Made by a program: the position numbers and the translations under genes. Of a DNA stretch of 64,000 nucleotides, positions 8,161 to 18,443 are shown one piece after another. The notes under the pieces were generated by a model that was not told where the DNA came from, searched no databases, and saw nothing but the letters and a program-made list of their open reading frames with translations. This DNA comes from RHKX01 sp963823275 (lineage in GTDB: Bacteria > Actinomycetota > Thermoleophilia > Solirubrobacterales > 70-9), in assembly GCA_963823275.1 (NCBI GenBank), contig CAWGKW010000001.1, forward strand, positions 310,001 to 374,000. Reading direction: 5' to 3'. Each line of letters starts with the position of its first letter. Within the stretch, counting starts at the first letter, position 1.

Positions 8161-10483
8161 ATGCTGATGGGCACCCAATCCAGGCAGGCCCCGGCTTCGT
8201 TCGCGGACGTTGCCGCGGCCACAATTGCGTCAGCCATCGCTGCCTCTCTGTTCCTGCTTCCGCTCGGCTACCTGCTCGTTCCGGTCATCGAGCTGCCCGC
8301 CCCGTTTCGCGATCACCATCAGACGGCGGAGACGATGCTCTTCATCCTCGTCTTCGTGGTGATCCTGCCCATCTCGGTCTGGCTGGTCCCGCGCGTCGCC
8401 GCTCGCATCGCGGCCGTCTCGCCATCGGCCCTGTCGGGCATGACGGCTCTCGGGTGCGTGGCGCTGATCGGGGGCCTCCTCGCCGTCAAGTTGTCGGAAC
8501 GACTTCCTTGGGAAGGGGGGCTGGCGGTCCTCCTAGTTGTCGTCTCGATCTGGTGGATCGCGATCGGCGGCCTCGCAGCGTCGGTCTCGAGGGGCGTCGG
8601 CGTGGGGCTGCTCGAGCGCGTCGGCTCCCACTCGCGGGAGATCTGGTGGCTTTCCGCGGTGCTGTTGATGGTCACGGGGACCGCGTTCGCCTTTCTGGAT
8701 TCGGTGTCCGTCGTCGTCCTGCTGTTCGCCGCCGCCCTCGCGGGTGCGGCCCTGGTCGCCTACATCAGGTTCGATCCCCCGCAACTGGGCCGCTGGGGAC
8801 TCGCTGCCGACATCGTCGCGCTCGTACTCGTGTTCCTCGCGGTCCCCAACCTCGTGATCGTCCGTCCGGAGGTTGCCTCGGATGCCTTTCTGACCTCGAT
8901 CATTCAGTTCCACCAGAATTTCTTCCTCGGGCCGGCCAGTCACGTCCTCGGCGGCGGCGCCATGCTCGTTGACACGTTCTCCCAGTACGGCGTTGGCTCG
9001 ATCGACTTCATCGCTGGTTGGTTCGCGATCGCCGGTACCAGCAACGGGACGCTGGGACTCCTGGACGGACTGCTCGACGGGTTGGTCTTCGCAGGCGCCT
9101 ACTTCGTCGTCCGGGTCGCCGGCGTGAGCCGGCCTCTGGCCATGGGCGGACTCGCCGTGGCGATCATCGTCCTCGTCCTGGGGCTCGTATATCCAGTCGG
9201 TGGGCTGCTTCAGCACGGAGCAATCCGATTCGGCATGCCGATGTTCGTCCTTGTCGCAGCTGCCGTGGCGCTGCGCTTCCCACGATTCGCGAAGCCCGCG
9301 CGGTTCTTGATGGTCCTGCTGGTCGGAATCTCTTCGGTCTGGGCGCTCGAGGCCTTCGCCTATACGACCCTGACGTTCGCGGTGGTCGTGCTCGCCGAGG
9401 CCTCGCTCAGGCCTGAGGGCGAGCGTCTGCGGACCGCATTGCGCTTCGCAGGCGCCGCGGTCGGCGCCTGCGTATTCGTTCATGTCGTCTTCGCGCTGAC
9501 GACGCTCGTCACGGTCGGGAGCTGGCCCCAATGGGGTCACTATGCGAGCACCCTGCACGAGTTCCTCGTCGGTGGAATCGGGGATCTCACCTACGACTTC
9601 TCACCATGGTCTCCGGGCATCGGGGTGGGTGCCGTCTATCTGGCATCCGCCATCGCGGTCGCCCTGCTGGTGATCAGGCAGCGCGACACCGCATTGCGCG
9701 AGCGAACCGACGATCGTCCTGTTGAGCGGGTCCACGGCCTACGGGGTCGCTTTGTTCAGCTACCTCGTCAATCGCTCCAGCGACCACATCGTCCCTTACG
9801 TGAGCCTGCCTGCGGTGATGGTGGTTCTCATCTGGCTCGGCCTGATGCTGCGTTCTCCCGAGCGCATCTCTCGGAGCGCGCGGGCAGTTGTCGTCGCGCT
9901 CGCACTCGGTGTTTCGGCACTGATGGTCTCCATCGCCTGGTCGTCGGTCGATCTGAGGTTCTCGCAATCGGCGCTCGCCCATGTGATCCCGGGGGGCGAA
10001 TCAGTCGGCGGGGCGATCAACAGGCTGCGGAACCTGCCGCCGCTGAGCTCGGGGGCGGAGGAAGCCGAGCGTCTGCTCGACCTGTACTGGCCGGGAGAGG
10101 ACGAGAGCCTCGTCGTGCTGGAGCCGGATCTTGGCGTGGAGGCGCTGGCACGGACGGACAGGATCAACGCCCTGCCGCTCAGCGATCCGTGGGAGGACAG
10201 CCTCGTCGCCGATCAACGGATCGAGGACGTCGATGCCGCCCTGAGCGAATTGACGCCAGGTGAGCGGATCCTGCTCGATCGCAAGGCCATCGAGGCGTTC
10301 GAGGCCTATCGCCGAGACCCATCGCTCGACCCGCTTGCGCCGAGTGAGAACCAGACGATTGTCCCGTCCGGCCTGGCGATCCTCCAGCAGTACGCGCTCT
10401 CCCGGATCGGCGAGCGGTATCGGCTTCGGATCGTCGCGCGGGGTGCCGACGATCTCTTCGTCGCCGAGCTGGTGCCGCGCTAG
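8161..10483 (+). CDS. Large polytopic membrane protein, frameshifted near 9713
   Basis: A locus of 2323 nt (3n+1). From ATG at 8161 about 515 residues with ~12 membrane segments are read, ending in RQRDTALRERTDD. The protein then resumes in the next frame as IVLLSGSTAYGVALFSYL and continues to 10483 with three more membrane segments and a ~180-residue hydrophilic C-terminal domain. A conserved-looking loop HQNFFLGPASHVLGGG lies near residue 255. The topology resembles GT-C-type or unassigned actinobacterial membrane proteins of glycan loci, but I see no diagnostic motif. It is the first plus-strand gene of the surface-glycan region and its 3' end meets the convergent GT2 gene. Confidence 0.6.
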
Positions 10484-11208
10484 CGCCGGTACTTGCGCGA
10501 CGGCCAGACGCCCGGCGCGGTGAAGGACCAGGCGGAAGCCGGCCCACAGGGTCTTCAGCCCGTAGACGACGCCGGTCTTGAAGCCGACCGACGACGCCTC
10601 CTCGAAGTAGCGGCAGCGCGCGGGCACCTCCTCGATCCGGAAGCCGAGCTCGGCCGCCTGATAGAGCATCTCCGAGTCGAAGCTGAAGTCGAGTGAGTTG
10701 CGGAGGAAGGGAACGCCGAGCAGAAGCTCGCGCGAGTAGGCCCGGTAGCCGGTGTGCGCCTCGGTCAGGTGGGTGCCCATGATCCGGTTCTGGATCGTCG
10801 TCAGGAAGCGGTTGGCGACGAACTTCCAGCGCGGCATCCCGGCCGCCAGCGCGGCACCGTGGATCGCGAGCCTCGAGCCGAGGACGAGGTCCGCTTCGTC
10901 GGCGAGGATCGGCGCGACCATGTCGGGGATCAGGCCGGGCTCGTACTGGCCGTCGGGATGGAGCATCACGACGACGTCGGCGTCGTGGTGAAGGGCCTGC
11001 ATGTAACAGGTCTTCTGGTTGCCGCCGTAGCCGACCTGGTGAGGGTGCCAGACGACCTCAAGCGGGAGCTCGCGCGCCAGCTCGACGGTCTCGTCGGTGG
11101 AGGAGTCGTCGACGAGGATGATCTCGTCGACGTGGTCGAGCGGGATCTCGGAGACGGTCTGCCGTAAGGGTCGCCGCCGCCTGCCGTGCGGGCATGACGA
11201 CGATCACC
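10480..11208 (-). CDS. GT2 glycosyltransferase (dolichyl/polyprenyl-phosphate sugar synthase-like), two frameshifts
   Basis: A GT-A-fold glycosyltransferase of the DPM1-like group, which loads a sugar from a nucleotide donor onto polyprenyl phosphate at the membrane. Reading across a frame change near 11165 restores VIVVMPARQAAATL, then EIILVDDSSTDETVELA and GYGGNQKTCYMQAL. The rest is intact: ADVVVMLHPDGQYEP (DXD-like), VLGSRLAIHG, TEAHTGYRAYSRELL and RCRYFEEASS. A second frame change near 10510 gives the natural end RPSRKYRR and a stop at 10480, just touching the convergent gene. Without it the frame runs antisense to 10001. The start is uncertain; GTG at 11208 is proposed. Confidence 0.7.
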
Positions 11209-11234
11209 TTGGCATCGGTTGTCTCACGCTCGGA

Positions 11235-12137
11235 TCAGGCAATTCGCCCCTCAACGTAGACGGTTCCGCCTCGTCGCATCAGCACCTCGAGCGCGCCCGC
11301 AACTGCCGCCACGGGCAGCAGGATGACCCCGGCGGCGATCGAGAGCACCCGCGCGGCCGGAGCTCAGCCGATCGCTGCGGGCCTCGGTCGGCGCACGGCC
11401 TGGTAGAGGTCGAGACCGCCCGGCAGGCGAGCCGACGAGACCGGCGAGCCAGCCGATCACGACCTGGCCGGCCCGGACGTAGGAGACCGACTTCGATCCG
11501 GAAGCCGGAGCGAGCGAGCCCATCGATGAGGCTCTTGGTGGAGAGATGAACGAGGTGCCTGGGCAGATCGAGGTGGAGCCAGCGATCGCCGAAGGCCCGC
11601 GCCTGCAGGCTGTCGTGTTCGGAACCGAACGACGATCACGACTCCGCCGGACTTGAGCAGGCGTGCGGCCTCGCGGATCGCAGACCCGGGGCGCGGCAGG
11701 TGCTCGAGCGAATGCCAGAAGACGACGGCGGCCCATTCGCCCTCAACCTCCTCGATCGGTTCGTCGACGGAAGTCGTCGCGCTTCGCCCCGCGCTCCAGC
11801 CCGATCACCTCGCGACCGCGTGCGGCGAGCGCGTCGAGCAGGGTGCCGTCGCCCGCCCCGACATCGAGGATCGGGCCTGGTGGAGCGATCTCGTCGAGGT
11901 GACCCGGCGAGCAGGCCGCGCGTCCGACCGAGGATCGCGTCGCCGGCGAAGTTGAATCGGCCGGTGCCGCCCTCGGGCCGATACCAGCCACCGTAGGCCG
12001 CCTCGAGTTCCGCCTCGTCCGGCCACGGATCGGTCGTCGCGGCACCGCAGTGCGGGCAGCGGGTGCGACCGGCCATCCGTTCCGCGCCGGAGCCGAACGG
12101 TCGCACCGCACCAGACGCAGGCCTCGGCCGGCTTCAT
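11235..12137 (-). CDS. Class I SAM methyltransferase with N-terminal zinc ribbon, multiply frameshifted
   Basis: One methyltransferase spread over several frames between ATG 12137 (MKPAEACVWCGA) and a stop at 11235. Recognisable pieces, in order: a zinc-ribbon start (CVWCGA, then TRCPHCGAATTDPWPDEA), AYGGWYRPEGGTGRFNF, SAM motif I GPILDVGAGDGTLLDAL, then AVVFWHSLEHLPRPGSAI and LLKSGGVVIV, and a C-terminus ending GGTVYVEGRIA. At least four frame changes are needed, so this stretch is poorly determined. The pieces keep family order without decay, pointing to sequence error. Its start overlaps the stop of the upstream methyltransferase (ATGA). The substrate is probably a glycan sugar, by context only. 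Confidence 0.6.
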
Positions 12138-12894
12138 CGTCGCGGGGTTCGGCAGATCGCGCAGACGTCGAGCGCTCGTTCGAGGTCCGTGTCGCGAAAC
12201 TCGAAGTCGTCGGCGGTGATCCCCGCCGCCCGCGGGTCCTCGTCGCCACGGTGACGGTGCAGCATCGCGTCGTAGAGTCGCTGTTTCGCCTTCATCGGGA
12301 CGAGCCGCCGCAGCCGCAGTGGATCGCGGCCGAGCAGCTTGTCGAGGGTGGCCCGTTCGTCGTTGAAGATCTCCATGTAGCGCGGCGAGCCGAACAGGCC
12401 CTGCACGTCGACCTGCTCGAAGTCAGCCTCGCACAGCCGGCGCAGCTCGGCGTGGTCGAATTCGATGTAGTGGTACGGATCGATGATCTCGTCGGGGCGG
12501 CCGAGCGTCAGCCGATTCGGCGTCACGAACACGGCGACGCCGTCCGGCTCGAGAACCCGGCGACCTCGGCGAGAACGCGCTCGGGGTCGGGGACGTGCTC
12601 CAGCGACTGGACCGAGAGCACCGAGGCGAACGCACCGTCGGCGAAGGGGAGGTCACGCATGTCGGCGACGACGGTCTCCCGCTCCTGGCCCTCGAGGGCG
12701 CCGGCATCGATATCGACGCCGATCGTCTCCCGTGGAGCGAGCAGGTGGTAGCTGTGGCCGACGCCGCACCCGAGATCGAGGGTGCGACCGTCGTTCAGGT
12801 GCGGCTCGCTGAGCTTGTAGGCGGCGACATGTCGCTGCCAGGTCGGATTGAAGCCGCCCTCAGGGCTGGCGACGCGCTCTCCTGTGATCTTCAC
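12134..12894 (-). CDS. Class I SAM-dependent methyltransferase, one frameshift
   Basis: About 253 codons from ATG at 12894 (MKITGERVASPEGG). The N-terminal half carries the SAM-binding core: RTLDLGCGVGHSYHLL, an acidic end of strand 2 (GVDIDA), VVADMRDLPFADGAF and SVQSLEHVPDPERVLAEV. Near 12545 the frame changes and the protein resumes as VFVTPNRLTLGRPDEIIDPY, with the C-terminal substrate-recognition part ending CAICRTPRR. The locus length is 3n+2, consistent with one indel. It overlaps the next methyltransferase by ATGA, so the two are translationally coupled. It is divergent from the PhyH gene at 13008. Confidence 0.75.
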
Positions 12895-13007
12895 GGCGGT
12901 ATCTTCTCAGGCTCTGAACCAACTGGTACGAAGCCTCTCGATCCGCTTTCGCAAGCTGCTACGTTCAGGCCGGTTCAGGCGACCCAACGGAGCGGAGCGT
13001 GCAATTG

Positions 13008-14057
13008 ATGTTCTTTAGACGGCGCAAGAACGGTGAGGTGGCGGCGAATCCGCGGTCCGACCTCGACGAGGCGAAGAGCCTTGCGGCAGACGGGAAGTTC
13101 ATCGAGGCGATCGACCTGTTGAGCGAGACCAACAGACGCGGCCGCGACCTTTCGGTCGAGGTTGAGATCCGGCGTCTCCGCAACCTCGCCGGAATGGCGC
13201 TGTTGGAGAGGCCCGGTGTCAATCCGCAGTACCCGGAGCCGACCGCAGACGTACCGCCGTTGGGGGATCAGAGCCGAATTCCGGAGATCACCCCGGAGGA
13301 ACTGACCCCCGAGTTGCTTCGAGCCTCGATCCTGCAGAGTGGCTGCCTGATGATTCGCGGCCTGATGGATGAGGATCGAGCGGCCCGGCTGGCCGAGGAC
13401 ATCGACCACAGCTTCGAGGTCCGCAGCGAACTCGGCCGGGGCGGCAGCGACCCGGACGGCTACTACGACGAACTCGAGCCGGAGCCACCGTTTCTGATCG
13501 CCGAGCGGTCCTGGATCGAGAAGGGCGGCGGCGTGCTTGCGGTCGATTCTCCACGGATGCTGTTCGACATGCTGGAGAGCTTCGAGGGAGCCGGTTTGCG
13601 TCAGGTGATCGAGGCCTACCTGGGCGAGCGTCCCGCGATCTCGGGACAGAAGTGCACGCTGCGCAAAGCGACGCCCGACGTTCCCGGTGGCTGGCACCAG
13701 GACGGCAAGTTCATGGGTGACGTCCGGTCCTTGAACGTTTGGGTTTCCCTGTCGCGGTGTGGCGACATCGCACCGAGCATGGACGTTGTCCCGACCCGGT
13801 TGGATGAGTTCGTCGCGGTTGGCGGCGAGGGCACGATGCTCGACTTCCAGATCGGCGAGAAGGATGCCGAGGCGGCGGCGCGGGACGTCGGGATCGTGCG
13901 GCCGATCTTCGACCCGGGGGATGCCCTGCTGTTCGACCATCTCTTCCTGCACAAGACGGGCTCGGATCCGTCCATGCCGAACCCGCGCTACGCGATTGAA
14001 AGCTGGTTCTTCGGGCCCTCGGCCTACCCTGAGAATTACGTCCCGATTGCATTCTGA
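13008..14057 (+). CDS. PhyH-type (phytanoyl-CoA dioxygenase family) Fe(II)/2-oxoglutarate dioxygenase, copy 1
   Basis: 349 residues. The C-terminal ~230 residues form a double-stranded beta-helix dioxygenase with the iron triad visible: His230 and Asp232 in GGWHQDGKF, and His315 in FLHKTGS, with Arg327 (NPRYAIESW) as the likely 2-oxoglutarate ligand. The N-terminal ~110 residues (basic MFFRRRKN start, then charged helices) are not part of the core and recur in the paralogue at 18444. The ATG at 13008 was chosen over GTG 12999 because GGAG lies 10 nt upstream and the paralogue starts the same way. The downstream glycosyltransferase appears to start inside its last codons. Its substrate, presumably a glycan or lipid part, is unknown. 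Confidence 0.8.
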   Translation: MFFRRRKNGEVAANPRSDLDEAKSLAADGKFIEAIDLLSETNRRGRDLSVEVEIRRLRNLAGMALLERPGVNPQYPEPTADVPPLGDQSRIPEITPEELTPELLRASILQSGCLMIRGLMDEDRAARLAEDIDHSFEVRSELGRGGSDPDGYYDELEPEPPFLIAERSWIEKGGGVLAVDSPRMLFDMLESFEGAGLRQVIEAYLGERPAISGQKCTLRKATPDVPGGWHQDGKFMGDVRSLNVWVSLSRCGDIAPSMDVVPTRLDEFVAVGGEGTMLDFQIGEKDAEAAARDVGIVRPIFDPGDALLFDHLFLHKTGSDPSMPNPRYAIESWFFGPSAYPENYVPIAF

Positions 14058-15675
14058 CTCGCGACCAGGAGGCACCGAGTCTCCCTGGCAGAACTCGCGG
14101 ATCGTCTGGGCCATAGCCGCGCTGACGCTCCTTGGTCTTGCCCTTCGGTTGAATCGATTCGGGCAGCCGTTCCTCGGCGACGAGATCTCCTCTCTCTACA
14201 TCATCCGCGGCAATGATCTGCCCGGCACCGTCTCGGCGATCGCAAGCGACAAGGAGATATCTCCGCCGCTGTACTTCGTCCTCGGCTGGCTCTTCTCGAA
14301 GCTCGGTTCGGCGCCGGAGCTGATCCGAGTCCCCTCGCTCATCGCCGGGACCCTCTCGATCCCCCTCGTCTACCTGGTTGGCGCGAGAGTCGTCAGCAGG
14401 TCGGCCGGGCTGGTGGCGGCTGCGGTCATGGCACTGATGCCATTCATGATCTTCTACTCGGGGGACGGCCGCACCTACGGCGTCGCGATCGCGCTTCTCC
14501 TGGGCTCGACGCTTGCGATGATGGCGGGCGTGCGGACCGGGAGGACCCGCTGGTGGGTCGCCTACGGGGCCCTGACGGCGCTCGCCATGTACACGCACTA
14601 CACAGCGGCCTTCGTGCTCGGGGCGCAGCTCCTCTGGTTGTTCTGGGCCCACCCCGATGCCCGCAAGCCGGCGATCGTGGCCAACGCGGGCGCCGTCGTC
14701 GCCTTCGCTCCATGGATCCCGAGCATGGCCGCCGACTTCAACTCCCCCACGATCGAGATCCTCTCATCGCTGCAGGGCGATGGCTTCGCCGTCAAGCGCC
14801 TGGCCGTCGAAACATGGGCGATGGGCTATCCGTACATCGAGCCGAAGGAGTTGCCGGGCCGCCTCGCGATGATCCTGATCGTGGTTGGCCTCGCGATCGC
14901 CTCGCTTGCCTGCCTCTGGCGCTGGGCGATCCGTGGCCGCGACGACCCCGACCGCCGGATCGCACCTGTGTCAAAGGGGGTCGTCCTGGTCTTCGCCCTG
15001 GCGCTCGCCACCCCTGTCGCTGAGCTTCTGATCCTCGGCCTGACGGGCAACGACCTGTTTGGAGCCCGCAACCTCAACACCTCGTCGGCGGGCCTGGCGC
15101 TGGCGATTGGGACGACGATTGCCGCAGCTGGGCCGATCTTGGGCACGATGGCGGCGATACTCGTGTTCGGTGGCTTCTCCATCGGAGCCGCCCGGACGTT
15201 GCGCGACACATCCGATGCCGTCAGATTCGACTCCGCGGCGAGGTTCATCGAGGCCAATGCCGCGCCGGGAGACATCGTGGTTGATGCGATCTCGGCTGCG
15301 ACGACCCCGGTGCCACTGACCCCCCTGGCGATCTACCTCGACGAGCCGCCCGAGCAGCGGGTTCTGTTCTTTCCCACGGGCGACCCCCCCTATCTCCCCT
15401 ACAAGTCCACCCCCCTGCCGCCGACACCCATCTTCGACAGTGCGTTCTCTGACGCGGGCCGAGGCAACAGGGTCTTTCTCGTCACCACGGATTCACCAAT
15501 CAGCGTTGCCCCGCAGGGGGGTGCCCCCAGTGTCGACAACACCGATCCGAAGGAAACGAGCTTCGTTCTGCCTCCTGGCGCGAGGGTTGTGGGGCGGGCT
15601 CGCTATGACGGCGTGGTACCGATTGACGTGTTCGTGATTGAACCGGCTGGGGCCGGCAAGGGCGGTTCGGGCTAA
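14047..15675 (+). CDS. GT39/GT83-like membrane glycosyltransferase
   Basis: About 542 residues with ~10 membrane segments. It has the GT-C signature FLGDEISSLY just after the first segment (Asp/Glu near residues 46-47), the position of the catalytic acid in PMT/ArnT-type enzymes that move sugars from polyprenyl-phosphate donors on the outer face of the membrane. The extracytoplasmic C-terminal ~180 residues begin around RTLRDTSDAVRFDSAARF. The start is uncertain. TTG at 14047 overlaps the PhyH stop; a strong AGGAGG at 14067-14072 has no ATG/GTG at proper spacing in this frame, so the 5' end may contain a sequence error. Coupling to the PhyH gene mirrors the arrangement at 18444-19511. Confidence 0.75.
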   Translation: MHSDSRPGGTESPWQNSRIVWAIAALTLLGLALRLNRFGQPFLGDEISSLYIIRGNDLPGTVSAIASDKEISPPLYFVLGWLFSKLGSAPELIRVPSLIAGTLSIPLVYLVGARVVSRSAGLVAAAVMALMPFMIFYSGDGRTYGVAIALLLGSTLAMMAGVRTGRTRWWVAYGALTALAMYTHYTAAFVLGAQLLWLFWAHPDARKPAIVANAGAVVAFAPWIPSMAADFNSPTIEILSSLQGDGFAVKRLAVETWAMGYPYIEPKELPGRLAMILIVVGLAIASLACLWRWAIRGRDDPDRRIAPVSKGVVLVFALALATPVAELLILGLTGNDLFGARNLNTSSAGLALAIGTTIAAAGPILGTMAAILVFGGFSIGAARTLRDTSDAVRFDSAARFIEANAAPGDIVVDAISAATTPVPLTPLAIYLDEPPEQRVLFFPTGDPPYLPYKSTPLPPTPIFDSAFSDAGRGNRVFLVTTDSPISVAPQGGAPSVDNTDPKETSFVLPPGARVVGRARYDGVVPIDVFVIEPAGAGKGGSG

Positions 15676-15769
15676 TCTTCCTCGCCTCGCCTGGCCCTCG
15701 AGGCCGGTCACACCCACGCTTGATGGAAACACTCTCCACATCCGCGCACCAACGGGCATCCGGTAGCCG

Positions 15770-16822
15770 ATGATCGGTCTCGCCTGCGCGATAACGAGTG
15801 AGGAAACGTATGACCGCTGCGCCGCGCCTGGATTCAAGCTCGCCGCGGAGCCGGATACGAAGATCATCCCCAGGCTCGCAGTCGGGTCGATCTTCCGCAG
15901 CTACAACATGCTGCTCGACTGGGCCAAGGAGCACCTCGACCTCGAAGCGCTCGTGATTCTGCACCAGGACGCGGAGATCGTCGATCCAGAGTTCATCCCC
16001 AAGGTGAGGAAGGCCCTCGAAGATCCGGAGGTCGCGCTCGTGGGCTGCGCTGGCGCCATCGACGTTCGCAGCATCGCCTGGTGGGAGGGCGCGGTCACTT
16101 GGGCCTCATTCACCCACGTGTTCGATGACTTCGGTGGGGGTGAGATCCCCGGACTCAGTTGGGCGCCCGACAAGATTCCGGATTACGCCGAGCCCGGTGA
16201 GGTTCAGACCATCGACGGGTTCGTCATTGCCTTCTCTCCATGGGCAATCGAGAACCTCCGTTTCGATGAGTCGATCGGCGGCGTCCTGCACGGCTACGAC
16301 TTCGACATCTGCATGCAGGCTCGGGCGGCGGGAAAGAAGGTGGTGACGGCCCCGATGATGGTGCGCCATCACCACTCGCTGAATCTGCTCAAGGAGCCGG
16401 AGGGCTGGATCGCGGCCCATATGAAGGTGACCGAGAAATGGCAGGACGATCTGCCGGTGGTCAGCGACGACTGGAGAGAACGGGCCCGCCGGGCCGAGGC
16501 GGAGCTCTCGGCCACCAGGCTCGCCGCCGGCGCCGGCCGCCTGATCTGGGAGCTGCGGCTCGGTCAGCTCGAGGAGCGCATCGAGGAGCTCGAATCGGAG
16601 AACGCCGAGATCGAGAGCAGCGTCTCGTGGCGATTGACGCGGCCTCTGCGGTGGCTCAAGGAGTTGTTCAGCAAGGGTGAGGAGCCGGCGGGGCGGAAGC
16701 TGGAGGCCGGCGGCGAGCAGCAGGCTCTACCGGCGAGCGCGGCCCCCACTCACTTGCCGCTCGGGTCGGCTCCGAGTACCTCGCGCACCTCGGCGCGCGA
16801 GAACATCGGCGCGCCACGCTGA
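15770..16822 (+). CDS. Glycosyltransferase, StrF/GT2-like domain with C-terminal coiled coil
   Basis: 350 residues. The first ~220 resemble the short GT2-like domain found in StrF-type proteins: MIGLACAITSEETYDRCAAP, then ALVILHQDAEIVDPEF, then FDESIGGVLHGYDFDICMQA near residue 175, where the acidic pair would act in catalysis or donor binding. A histidine run (VRHHHSLNLL) follows. Residues ~235-300 form a Glu/Arg-rich coiled coil (LGQLEERIEELESENAEIES), after which comes a GT-type SWRLTRPLRWLKEL tail. The final ~24 residues overlap the 3' end of the convergent methyltransferase by 73 bp, so the C-terminus is less certain. It is likely a cytoplasmic glycan-assembly enzyme. Confidence 0.75.
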   Translation: MIGLACAITSEETYDRCAAPGFKLAAEPDTKIIPRLAVGSIFRSYNMLLDWAKEHLDLEALVILHQDAEIVDPEFIPKVRKALEDPEVALVGCAGAIDVRSIAWWEGAVTWASFTHVFDDFGGGEIPGLSWAPDKIPDYAEPGEVQTIDGFVIAFSPWAIENLRFDESIGGVLHGYDFDICMQARAAGKKVVTAPMMVRHHHSLNLLKEPEGWIAAHMKVTEKWQDDLPVVSDDWRERARRAEAELSATRLAAGAGRLIWELRLGQLEERIEELESENAEIESSVSWRLTRPLRWLKELFSKGEEPAGRKLEAGGEQQALPASAAPTHLPLGSAPSTSRTSARENIGAPR

Positions 16823-17753
16823 CGCAGGGCCGAGATCCGCTCCGCAATCCCGAACGCGCCCGACCGCTCGAGCCGCCGCAGTAGTTCCTCCTGGCGGGCG
16901 CTGCGCTCCTTGAGGGCGTCGTAGGACTCCTGGAGCCTGACCAGCTCCCGGGCCCGCCCCTGGCCGGCGACTAGGTGGGAGACGCGATTCGCCTCGAGTC
17001 GCTCGAGCACGGGATTGCGGTCGAAGGGCGCGATCGTCTCCGCGACCGCAGCCGCCCACGGCGCTCCCTCGTGCCAGAGCAGCCCGAAGCCGAAGAAGGC
17101 GGGGACGATCGCCAGCCGCAGGTGCTCGCGATCGGCCATGAAGTCCTCGATCGCAGTCATCGTCCCATTCCCCGGGCCGCCCTCCTCGAGCGCGGCGTGC
17201 ATGAACGGCAGGCCATACTCGGCGGTTCCCTTGACCCCGGGGGCCAGCCCAACGTCGTCGCCGACCGGCTGCCGATGTTCTGGGGGGATGCGCTCGGGCG
17301 CGTAGTAGGTGTCGCGGCGGGCGTGCGGCCACAGCACGTCGTGGAACATCAGCAGGGGCATCGCCGCGCCGGAGGCGATCTCGTCGATCATGGTGAGCTC
17401 GCGGCTCAGCGTGTAGTAGTTGTGGTCACCGTCGATCACGACCACGTCGGGCAGCGAGTCGATCCCGGCGAGGTAGTCGTGGCTCGTAGCCTCGATCAGC
17501 TCGAGCTCCGGCCGCCGCTCGGCGAGCTCGCGCAGGCGGTCGGGGGGAGGGGATCCATGCCTGCGACGCTCGCCCCCGAATCCTCGGCCCAGTCGAGCAG
17601 GTCAGCGGTGAGGTCGCCCTCGAACGCGCCGATCTCGAGCACCGAGCGAGCGCCGATCGCATCCAGGCAGGGGATCAGGATCTCGCGGACGTTCGAGAGG
17701 GAATAGCCCCATTGCAGGGGATCTTTGACGCGCGGCGGGGATGGATCGCTCAA
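16750..17753 (-). CDS. Class I SAM methyltransferase (Methyltransf_24-like), one frameshift
   Basis: The N-terminal frame reads KDPLQWGYSLSNVREILI and then SAM motif I, RSVLEIGAFEGDLTADLL, reaching VAGMDPLPP. Near 17542-17552, where the DNA has G6 and G4 runs, the frame changes and continues as VVVIDGDHNYYTLSREL, the typical acidic motif of Methyltransf_24 proteins, then MFHDVLWPHARRDTYY. A coiled coil (ARELVRLQESYDALKERSA) closes the protein. The length is 3n+2, consistent with a lost base in the G run. The start is a guess (TTG 17753); in-frame ATG 17831 would overlap the divergent acetyltransferase gene. It is a glycan methyltransferase by context. Confidence 0.65.
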
Positions 17754-17829
17754 TGGATCACCATCGCCCAATCTATAGGGTTCCCGGTGGATGCCTGCCC
17801 GCGGAGAAGACAAGGAGCGTCGCGCTTTC

Positions 17830-18384
17830 ATGCGCGGAATCCGTTCTCGGTTTCCGGGCTTTCGCGAGGCCGTCAGAGGAGATGCGAGCTCCACGGCCTA
17901 CTTTCGGGGCGAGCGCCACGAGTTCCGCTCTCGTGCCGACACGATGCTGCAGGTGGCCCGTCTGTGCTGGGTCAGTGACGCCTTCCTCGCGCAGGTGCTC
18001 TATCGGGCGAAGGCGAGCATGCAGGCTCGCCGGATTCCCATCCTGCCGAGAATCGCGCACAAGCTGGCGATGTCGATCGCTCAGATCTCGATCGGCGATC
18101 CAGTGGTCGTTCAGCCGGGGCTCTACGTGCTGCATGGACAGGTGGTCATCGACGGGATCGTCGAGATCGGACCCGGTGTCGTGATTGCACCGTTTGTGAC
18201 GATCGGTCTGCGTGCCGGCAACGTTCAGGGTGCGACGGTCGGTCACGGCGTCCACATTGGTACCGGTGCGAAGGTCATCGGGCCTGTTGTGATCGGCGCC
18301 ACGGCTCAGATCGGGGCAAACGCCGTCGTCATCGGGGATGTGGCTGAAGGCGCCACCGTCACCGGGGTTCCTGCTGCTTCGTAG
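17830..18384 (+). CDS. Serine acetyltransferase-like left-handed beta-helix acyltransferase
   Basis: 184 residues. An N-terminal helical region (to about residue 85) is followed by hexapeptide repeats of the left-handed beta-helix fold (VVIDGIVEIGPGVVIAPFVT, TVGHGVHIGTGAKVIGPVVI, IGANAVVIGDV), ending TVTGVPAAS. The arrangement and the HGQVVID segment match the CysE/serine O-acetyltransferase branch. In a glycan locus such enzymes usually O- or N-acetylate a sugar with acetyl-CoA, so that role is as likely as cysteine synthesis. ATG 17830 is preferred, with AAGGAG at 17812-17817; an in-frame ATG at 17791 is the alternative. A possible TATAGG -10 lies at about 17775. Confidence 0.75.
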   Translation: MRGIRSRFPGFREAVRGDASSTAYFRGERHEFRSRADTMLQVARLCWVSDAFLAQVLYRAKASMQARRIPILPRIAHKLAMSIAQISIGDPVVVQPGLYVLHGQVVIDGIVEIGPGVVIAPFVTIGLRAGNVQGATVGHGVHIGTGAKVIGPVVIGATAQIGANAVVIGDVAEGATVTGVPAAS

Positions 18385-18443
18385 ACTCGCGGGTCGACTA
18401 CAGTTATCCCCCAGGCAATGAGCATGAAACCAGTGGGAGAAAG

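Noticed and set aside
10001..10480. Extension of the GT2 frame to 10001
   Set aside because: The extra 160 residues are antisense to the membrane protein gene, and a natural end (RPSRKYRR, stop at 10480) appears after one frame change.
17791..17831. Overlapping divergent starts of the methyltransferase (17831) and acetyltransferase (17791)
   Set aside because: Both long starts would overlap; shorter starts (about 17753 and 17830) fit the family N-termini and a ribosome site better.
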